This document shows positions 1 through 5,502 of a DNA stretch of 5,502 nt, piece after piece. Position numbers and translations under genes: made by a program. Origin of the DNA: Methylibium sp964616015 (GTDB lineage: Bacteria > Pseudomonadota > Gammaproteobacteria > Burkholderiales > Burkholderiaceae_C); the NCBI GenBank assembly GCA_964616015.1, contig CAZTTC010000197.1, positions 1 through 5,502 of the forward strand. Direction: 5' to 3'. The notes beneath the pieces were generated by a model that saw only the letters and a program-made list of their open reading frames with translations, was not told the origin of the DNA and did no database searches. How positions within the stretch are numbered: position 1 is the stretch's first letter; each line of letters opens with the position of its first letter.

Positions 1-3000
1 TCCTGGAAGCGCGTGAAGCGGTCGAACTCCAGCGGGTCGAAGGCCTGCGCGGCGGCCTTGGCGGCCTCCATGCGTGTGCTCATCTGGGTCTCGGCCTGCA
101 GCTCGATGTCGCGCAGCTGGCCGCGCAGGCGCTCCAGGTTGTCGGTCAGGTCGCCGAGCGATCCCTTGATCTGGCCGACCTCCGACTCCAGCCGCGCACG
201 CGCGATGCTGACCTCGCCGGCCTGGTTGACCATGCGATCCAGCAGCTGGGTGCGCACGCGCACGGCAGCGGCCGACGCGAGCGGCGCGCGCTCAGCCGGG
301 GCCACCGGTGCGGTGACGCCGGTGCCGAGGGCGAAGCGCGACCAGTCGATGTCGCGCGGCGCCGTCGCATCGCGCGCGGTGGCGGGTACGGCCCGTGTCG
401 CCAGGTCCGGCACCGCCGACACCAGCGCAGGCTGCGACACCGGCTCGGGCATGACCGGCAGCGGCGCCGGTGCCGACTCGGCCACGGCCTCGTCGAGCGG
501 CGGCCAGGCGGTGCTGACGACGTGCGACTCGGGCGTGTCGGCCAGCGGCTGCACGGCCTCCTGGGCGGCCGAGTAGGCGAGCGCGTCGCGCTGGCGCAGC
601 GCCTCGAAGGCGATGCCCAGGCCATCGGCGCGCTCGAGCAGCGGTTCGACCTCGGCGGCACTGGCCGACGACTCGCGGGCCAGCAGGTGCTCGATCGCGG
701 TCTCGAGGCGGTGCGCGAGTTCGCCCAGGCGCATCGCGCCGGCCAGGCGGGCCCCGCCCTTGAAGGTGTGCAGCGTGCGCATGCCGGCGGCGGCATGCGC
801 GTTCTCTTGGGGCTGCGCGACCCAGTCGCGCAGGTGCGCGGTCAGCTCGGGCAACAATTCCTGAGCCTCTTCCTCGAAGATGGGGAAGAGGTCGACGTCG
901 ACCACGTCGACCGAGTCGAGGTCCTCGTCGGTGTCGAAGGCCGCACGCGGCGCGGCCTGCTGCACCGCGCGCTGGGCCTCGATGGGCAGCGGCACGAAGG
1001 GCTTGAACTCGGCCTGGCCGAAGTCAGCGAAGGCGGTGCCGCCCGGCACCGGGCTGGGCGCCAGGGGCGCCGGCAGGCTGGGCGCGGGCGCGGCGGCTTC
1101 TTCCTCGAGCGTCGCCGGCGCGGCGGCCTGCTCGGCCAGGCGGCGTGCCAGGTCGAGCTCGTGCTCACCCAGGCGCTGCGACAGCTCGGGCGGCGGCGAC
1201 TTCAGGAAGCCGGCGGCGAACTGGTGCAGCAGGCGGCGCATCTCGTCGGCCACGTCGAGGTAGAGCCGGGCATCGCCGCTGCTGCCGCCGCCGAGCTGCT
1301 GCGAGTGCATCAGCGCGTGCTCGAGCTGGCGCGCCAGCGAGGACAGGTCGGCGAACCCGACGGTGGCCGAGCTGCCGGCCAGCGAGTGGGCGAGCGCGAC
1401 CGCGGTCTCGCCGACCGGGCGCTCGAGCTCGTGCGTCCACTCGGACAGCTCGGTGCCGAGGCGGCGCGACAGCTCGTCGGCCTCGCTCAGGTAGATGTTG
1501 AACAGCGGGATGCTGATGTGCAGCGGACCGACGACCTTGACCTGGTCGCTGGCCGGCTCCTCGGGCGGCGGCACCAGGGCCGACGACAGCGGCGCCAGCT
1601 CGCCCGCGCCCGAAGGCTGAAGCGCGACGACGATGTCGTTGGACTCGAAGGGCACGACATCGGACTCGGGTGCGTCGTCGAGCGGCGCGACCGGGCTGCC
1701 GTCTTCGAGCAGGCCGGTGGACGGCTCGAAGCCGGAGGTCGCCGGCAGCGTCGGCTGCAGCGGCTCGATCAGCGACGACGCCTGCGGGATCACGGTGCCG
1801 GGCAGCGGCGCCAGGATGTCGAGGTCGATGGTCGTGAACAGCGCGTCGTCGGCGATCGCCGGCTTGGGCAGCTCGTCCAGGGGCAGCGGTGCGGTGGGCG
1901 CGCTGTCGTCGCCGCGCGGGGCGCCGAGGTCGAGCGCATCGTCGAGGGCCGGCAGCTCGACCGCGGGAGCGGCGGCGGCGAAGGGCTGCTCGAAGGCGGC
2001 CAAGGCATCGGCATCGGCCAGCGACGCGACCTCGGGCAGCGCCGGCGCCGGCTCGCCGAGGTCGAAGCTGAAGTCCATGCCCGGCACGGCCGCGGGCTCG
2101 GGGGCGGCGGGCACGCCGGGCGCCGGCAGGTCGAGCTCGCTGGCCGCCGGCAGCAGCAGATTGATCGGCGCCATCGGCGCGGCGGGTGCCGCAACCGGGG
2201 TCGGCACAGCCAGCGGCACCGGGGCCGGCGCCGCGACGTCGGCCAGCTTGACGTAGCGGCCCTCGAGCCGCATCGCATCGGCGACCTTGCGCACCGGCGC
2301 GCTGTGCCAGCCGCTGACGTTGCCGGCCGCGACGGCCTCGATCCAGCCATCGAGGTGGCCGAGCAGGTCGCCGCTGAGCTGCAGCAGCTCGACGCTGGCG
2401 GGCTGCTGGGTGGCGAGCTGGTCGTTGTAGAGCTGCTCGCAGGCCCAGGCGGCCTCGCCGAAGTCGTTCAGCCCGACCATGCGCGAGCTGCCCTTGAAGG
2501 TGTGGAAGGAGCGGCGCACCGTGGTGAGCTGCTCCACGTCGCCCGGCGCCTCGGCCAGCGCGTCGAGCGCGGCGCGCGCGTTGACCAGGACCTCGCGCGC
2601 TTCCTCGAGGAAGATGTCGCGCATCTCGTCGTCGCCCTCGAGCCCGGTCTGCTGGACCGGGGCCGACGGCGTGAGCGACATCAGCGGCATCGGCGCCGAG
2701 ACGCGCGGCGCCTCGAGCCCGACCGGATCGGACGCGGTCGAGACGAAGTCGGCCAGCGCGTCGGCGACCTGCTCGCGCACCCGCGCTTCGGTCTGGCGCC
2801 TGGCGAACGGTGCCTCGGCGGTGTCGATCGCGGCCTGGGCACTGGTCAGCGAGGCGGTGAGCTCGGGCTGCGCCACGACGCCGGGCGCCTGGGCCAGCTG
2901 GTCGATGCGCCGCGACATCTCGTCGAGCGGCATCGCGCCGCTGTCGCGCGCCAGGCTCTGGGCCTGCGCGACCAGTTCGGCGTCGAGGCGCGGTGCGGCC

Positions 3001-4760
3001 GCGGTCTCGAGCGCGGAGCTCTGGCGACCGACCTGCGACACCAGCAGGCCGGAGACGCCGTCGAACTGGAACAGGGACTTGGCGGCCTGCGGCTGCACGC
3101 CCAGCAGGTCGATCAGGAAGCTCAGGGCGCTGAGGTTGCCCGCCAGGCGCTCGAACAGCGGCTGCTGGTGGCGCGCCTCCTCGCCGGCGGCGACCAGCGC
3201 GTCGACGTCGTCGCGCATGCGCAGCACGGCCTGCGTGGCCTGGCCCAGGCCCAGCACCGACATCACGCCGCGCATCGCCTGCAGCTGCGCCGGCACGGGG
3301 ATCAGCACCGAGGGGTCGGTCGGCTTGCGGAAGAACTGGTCGATCAGCTTCTCGGACTCGGACAAGGAGCTGCGCAGCTCCTGCACCACGCTGCCCATCG
3401 TCTGGCGATCGGACACGCGGCGGTACAGCTCCTCCATCCAGGTCTCGAGCGGCTCGGGCGTGCCGCCGCCGTGGACGGCGTCGACGCGCTGCGCGAGGCG
3501 TTGCACGCGCACGGCCTGCTCGGGCTGGTCGAAGGCGCCGTCCTCGAGCGCGGCTTCGATGTACAGGACGCTGGTCGCGATCTCCATCGCCAGCGCCGGG
3601 GGCGGCACGCCGCCGCCCTGCACCGACTGCGCGACGGCGCGCGACAGCGAGTCACCGAGCACCTCACCGCCCGGCACCAGGCGCTTGAGCGAATCGGCCA
3701 CCAGCGCGAACTGCTCGTTCAGGCCCGACAGGCGGTGCATCTCGCCGCCGGCGACGGCCGACCACGAGTCCTTGGCGGTCGAGACGCGCTTGCGCGCCTG
3801 CGTGATCCAAGCCGGGTCGTAGCGACCGAGCTGGACCGCGTTGTAGTCGGCCGGCACGGCGTCGCGCGTCGGCGGGTAAACGGCGCGCACCGCGGCGAGC
3901 CGCGTCGCCTGGCCGGCGGCGGGCGCCGTGGCCTGGGCGCAGAAGAAGTTCAGGTCGCGCGCCAGGCGTTCGCCGGCGGTCGGGTCGCCGCGCTGCTGGC
4001 TGCGCAGTTGCGCCAGCAGCCGCGAGGTCATGCGCTTGGCATAGACGTCGGGCGTCAGCAGGCCTGCGGCCTGGGCCTCGAAGAAGGCCGACGCCAGGCG
4101 CCACAGCGTGGCGGTGTGGGCCTGCTCGGCGCCCGCGGCGAGGCCAGCGCTGAGATCGGCCAGCCGCTGCTGCACGGCCGGGCCGGGCTGGCGCATCAAC
4201 GCCAGCGACTGGGCCTCGAACTCGGCGGTCATCGCCGCATCGGCGCCGCGAGGTGCGACGCCGGGCTCTGCGGCGACGTTGTTCCATTGCCATTCCTGCG
4301 GCCACAGATCGGCCGGGTGCACGCGCTCGGCGCCGGCCAGTTCCTGCACAGCGCGGTACTGCGGGAACAGCGCCACCGGCGACACCGCCTTGCCCGCCAG
4401 CCGGCGCGCCAGGAAGTCGTGCAGCGCGAACGAGGCGCGCTCGATGACCTCGACCGCGGCCAGGTCGAGCTTGTGCGGCTTGGCGATGAAGCGCTGGACC
4501 GCGGCCTCGCTGCCGCGCAGCAGCGCGGCGCCGGCCGGCAGGCCGACCAGCTCGAGCACGCCCACGCCCTGGTGGATCTGCTGGCGCGCGGTGCGCAGCA
4601 GCGTCGGCTCGACGTCGTCGAGATCGGACCCGAAGGTGGACTCGGTTTCCTTCAGCGTGCGACGCAGCGCCTTGTGCGCGTTGTCGAGCGACTTGCGCAA
4701 CTCCTCCTGGACCCAGGCCAGGGCGCTGACGTCGTCGAGGGTGTCGTGTTGACTGTCCAT
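1..4760 (-). CDS. chpA: ChpA/PilL-type hybrid chemotaxis histidine kinase with multiple Hpt domains (5' part, truncated by window edge)
   Basis: This is the central kinase of the Pil-Chp system, a cytoplasmic CheA-like protein that phosphorylates PilG/PilH-type regulators of type IV pili. The frame is open from ATG at 4760-4758 (begins MDSQHDTLDD) to the left edge, giving 1586 residues and no stop. Seen in order: an N-terminal Hpt-like domain (about 1-160) with His63 in IHQGVGVLELVGL; a long FimL-like helical region (about 165-430); a degenerate Hpt-like segment with Gln494 where His is expected (LQAMRGVMSVLGL); an Hpt domain (about 707-800) with His753 in HTFKGSSRMVGL; an Hpt domain (about 1077-1185) with His1125 in HSLAGSSATVG; an Hpt domain (about 1288-1391) with His1331 in HTFKGGARLAGA. 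Ala/Pro-rich linkers occupy about 836-1070, 1190-1280 and 1392-1500. From about 1503 the CheA-type dimerisation helices begin (LLDRMVNQAGEVSIARARL). P. aeruginosa ChpA is about 2470 residues, so the ATPase, CheW-like and receiver domains should lie beyond position 1; that is inference. No in-frame start exists between this ATG and the pilJ stop. Family identity is secure; the chpA versus pilL name is a matter of lineage convention. Confidence 0.93.
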   Translation of the reverse strand, partial: MDSQHDTLDDVSALAWVQEELRKSLDNAHKALRRTLKETESTFGSDLDDVEPTLLRTARQQIHQGVGVLELVGLPAGAALLRGSEAAVQRFIAKPHKLDLAAVEVIERASFALHDFLARRLAGKAVSPVALFPQYRAVQELAGAERVHPADLWPQEWQWNNVAAEPGVAPRGADAAMTAEFEAQSLALMRQPGPAVQQRLADLSAGLAAGAEQAHTATLWRLASAFFEAQAAGLLTPDVYAKRMTSRLLAQLRSQQRGDPTAGERLARDLNFFCAQATAPAAGQATRLAAVRAVYPPTRDAVPADYNAVQLGRYDPAWITQARKRVSTAKDSWSAVAGGEMHRLSGLNEQFALVADSLKRLVPGGEVLGDSLSRAVAQSVQGGGVPPPALAMEIATSVLYIEAALEDGAFDQPEQAVRVQRLAQRVDAVHGGGTPEPLETWMEELYRRVSDRQTMGSVVQELRSSLSESEKLIDQFFRKPTDPSVLIPVPAQLQAMRGVMSVLGLGQATQAVLRMRDDVDALVAAGEEARHQQPLFERLAGNLSALSFLIDLLGVQPQAAKSLFQFDGVSGLLVSQVGRQSSALETAAAPRLDAELVAQAQSLARDSGAMPLDEMSRRIDQLAQAPGVVAQPELTASLTSAQAAIDTAEAPFARRQTEARVREQVADALADFVSTASDPVGLEAPRVSAPMPLMSLTPSAPVQQTGLEGDDEMRDIFLEEAREVLVNARAALDALAEAPGDVEQLTTVRRSFHTFKGSSRMVGLNDFGEAAWACEQLYNDQLATQQPASVELLQLSGDLLGHLDGWIEAVAAGNVSGWHSAPVRKVADAMRLEGRYVKLADVAAPAPVPLAVPTPVAAPAAPMAPINLLLPAASELDLPAPGVPAAPEPAAVPGMDFSFDLGEPAPALPEVASLADADALAAFEQPFAAAAPAVELPALDDALDLGAPRGDDSAPTAPLPLDELPKPAIADDALFTTIDLDILAPLPGTVIPQASSLIEPLQPTLPATSGFEPSTGLLEDGSPVAPLDDAPESDVVPFESNDIVVALQPSGAGELAPLSSALVPPPEEPASDQVKVVGPLHISIPLFNIYLSEADELSRRLGTELSEWTHELERPVGETAVALAHSLAGSSATVGFADLSSLARQLEHALMHSQQLGGGSSGDARLYLDVADEMRRLLHQFAAGFLKSPPPELSQRLGEHELDLARRLAEQAAAPATLEEEAAAPAPSLPAPLAPSPVPGGTAFADFGQAEFKPFVPLPIEAQRAVQQAAPRAAFDTDEDLDSVDVVDVDLFPIFEEEAQELLPELTAHLRDWVAQPQENAHAAAGMRTLHTFKGGARLAGAMRLGELAHRLETAIEHLLARESSASAAEVEPLLERADGLGIAFEALRQRDALAYSAAQEAVQPLADTPESHVVSTAWPPLDEAVAESAPAPLPVMPEPVSQPALVSAVPDLATRAVPATARDATAPRDIDWSRFALGTGVTAPVAPAERAPLASAAAVRVRTQLLDRMVNQAGEVSIARARLESEVGQIKGSLGDLTDNLERLRGQLRDIELQAETQMSTRMEAAKAAAQAFDPLEFDRFTRFQ

Positions 4761-4821
4761 CCGTGGCGGTCCGGTGACGTGGGGCGCGCGGGCTCGGCGG
4801 GGTGCGGCGTCGGGTCGCGGG
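4761..4821 (-). other. pilJ-chpA intergenic spacer, no terminator seen
   Basis: These 61 bases separate the pilJ stop from the chpA ATG. The spacer is extremely G+C rich. I see no stem followed by a T-run in the direction of transcription and no convincing promoter boxes, so the two genes are probably co-transcribed. It contains no ATG or GTG in the chpA frame, which supports the ATG at 4760 as the start. There is no room for a pilK-type methyltransferase gene. Confidence 0.6.
4770..4772 (-). promoter_or_regulatory. weak candidate ribosome binding site of chpA
   Basis: On the minus strand a GGA triplet (context CACCGGA) lies nine bases before the chpA ATG. It is the only purine-rich match to the anti-Shine-Dalgarno sequence at usable spacing, and it is weak. 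The assignment rests on position alone. Confidence 0.3.
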
Positions 4822-5502
4822 TCAGCCGATCTTGAACCGGGCAACCGAGGCCTTCAGTTCTTCCGCGGTGCGCGACAGCTCCCGCACCAGCTGCGCGGTC
4901 GAGCGCGTGCCGTCGCCGGTCTGCTCGGTCACCGCGAAGATGTGCTGGATGTTGGCGGCCACCACGTTGGCGGACTGCGCCTCGCGCGATGCGACGCTGG
5001 AGATGTCCTCGATCAGCTCGGCGAGCTGGCGCGACACGCGGTCGATCTCGCCCAGCGCGGTACCGGCGTTGTCGGACAGCTTGGCGCCTTCGACTACGCC
5101 CTGCGTGGACCGCTCCATGGCCGCCACAGCGTCCTGGGTGTCGGTCTGAATCGTCTTCACCAGCGCGGCGATCTGCTTGGTCGCGTCGCCGGAGCGTTCG
5201 GCCAGCCGCTGCACTTCCTCGGCCACGACCGAGAAGCCGCGGCCCGCCTCGCCGGCCGAGGCCGCCTGGATGGCGGCATTGAGCGCCAGCACGTTGGTCT
5301 GTTCGGTAATGTCGGAGATCAGTTCGGTGATTTCGCCGATCTCCTGCGACGACTCGCCCAGCCGCTTGATGCGCTTGGAGGTGTCCTGGATCTGGTCGCG
5401 CAGCGTGTTCATGCCGCCGATGGCGTTCTGCACCGCCTGCAGGCCGGACTCGGCGGCCACCAGCGACTGGCGCGCCACCTGGGCCGACTGCGTCGCCTGC
5501 GC
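4822..5502 (-). CDS. pilJ: PilJ methyl-accepting chemotaxis protein, C-terminal signalling domain (3' part, truncated by window edge)
   Basis: This is the receptor of the Pil-Chp pathway, normally an inner-membrane protein with a periplasmic sensor domain and a long cytoplasmic coiled-coil hairpin. Only the last 226 residues are here. They read in frame from 5502 to a TGA at 4824-4822, and the GTG at 5478 is an internal Val codon rather than the start. The hairpin tip is clear at fragment residues 68-93 (positions 5224-5301): QTNVLALNAAIQAASAGEAG followed by RGFSVV, then AEEVQRLAERS. Heptad-like, Gln/Glu/Ala-rich helices flank it on both sides and would form the antiparallel coiled coil. The tip has Gln and Ser where classical receptors usually have Glu and Arg (NAAIEAARAGE), which matches my recollection of the PilJ subfamily. 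The protein ends RFKIG and lacks a C-terminal NWETF-type CheR/CheB tether. The adjacent downstream chpA supports PilJ over a generic receptor. The transmembrane and sensor parts are outside the window. Confidence 0.92.
   Translation of the reverse strand, partial: AQATQSAQVARQSLVAAESGLQAVQNAIGGMNTLRDQIQDTSKRIKRLGESSQEIGEITELISDITEQTNVLALNAAIQAASAGEAGRGFSVVAEEVQRLAERSGDATKQIAALVKTIQTDTQDAVAAMERSTQGVVEGAKLSDNAGTALGEIDRVSRQLAELIEDISSVASREAQSANVVAANIQHIFAVTEQTGDGTRSTAQLVRELSRTAEELKASVARFKIG

Noticed and set aside
2479..3822. A 447-codon plus-strand open frame, Ser/Arg/Ala rich.
   Set aside because: Antisense shadow of chpA in another phase, with no domain or plausible composition. The same applies to the shorter plus-strand frames at 13-576, 1633-2256, 4108-4752 and 4802-5149.
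3664..4305. A minus-strand open frame of 213 codons, and similar minus-strand frames at 146-796, 842-1168, 1790-2350 and 3344-3667.
   Set aside because: They overlap chpA in a shifted phase and give Arg/Pro/Ala-rich or Ser-rich translations typical of out-of-frame high-G+C DNA. The true frame is continuous across all of them, so no frameshift is needed.
4761..4821. Possible terminator or promoter between pilJ and chpA.
   Set aside because: The spacer is G+C rich but I see no stable stem plus T-run and no recognisable -35/-10 pair. Read-through in one operon is the simpler reading.
522..4835. A 1437-codon open frame on the plus strand, spanning almost all of chpA and running past its start.
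   Set aside because: It is the codon-on-codon antisense of chpA. It stays open because chpA, being very G+C rich, avoids TTA, CTA and TCA codons there. Its translation is Arg/Gly/Leu/Gln-rich with no recognisable domain, while the opposite strand encodes clear Hpt motifs throughout.
5476..5478. GTG codon as a possible start of a 218-residue protein.
   Set aside because: The frame continues upstream without a stop to the window edge, with PilJ-like helical sequence (AQATQSAQVARQSL), so this is an internal Val codon.

Overview
The window holds parts of two neighbouring genes on the minus strand, both from a Pil-Chp (type IV pilus / twitching motility) chemosensory operon. In transcription order, right to left, they are the 3' end of pilJ (methyl-accepting chemotaxis receptor, positions 5502 to 4822) and most of a chpA/pilL-type gene (giant CheA-like hybrid histidine kinase, position 4760 down to the left edge). 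A 61-base spacer separates them. Both genes are cut by the window edges.

The DNA is very G+C rich, and third codon positions in the two minus-strand frames are almost always G or C. That composition, the pilJ-then-chpA order without an intervening pilK, and the style of the ChpA homologue (long Ala/Pro-rich linkers, an Hpt domain with an HSLAGSSATVG motif) suggest a betaproteobacterium of the order Burkholderiales. This placement is inferred from family knowledge and no database search was made.

Positions 1-4760 encode the first 1586 residues of ChpA. They contain an N-terminal Hpt-like domain, a long FimL-like helical region, a degenerate Hpt-like segment, three clear Hpt domains joined by low-complexity linkers, and the beginning of the CheA-type dimerisation domain. 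The ATP-binding kinase, CheW-like and receiver domains expected of the family would lie beyond the left edge. Positions 4822-5502 encode the last 226 residues of PilJ, including the hairpin tip that contacts CheW-like adaptors and the kinase.

By analogy with Pseudomonas aeruginosa, PilJ would signal through PilI-type adaptors to ChpA. ChpA then autophosphorylates and passes phosphate by way of its Hpt domains to the response regulators PilG and PilH, which control pilus extension and retraction. I found no RNA gene, mobile element, CRISPR array, repeat array or terminator, and no evidence of a previously undescribed system. The very long plus-strand open frames are antisense shadows of chpA.
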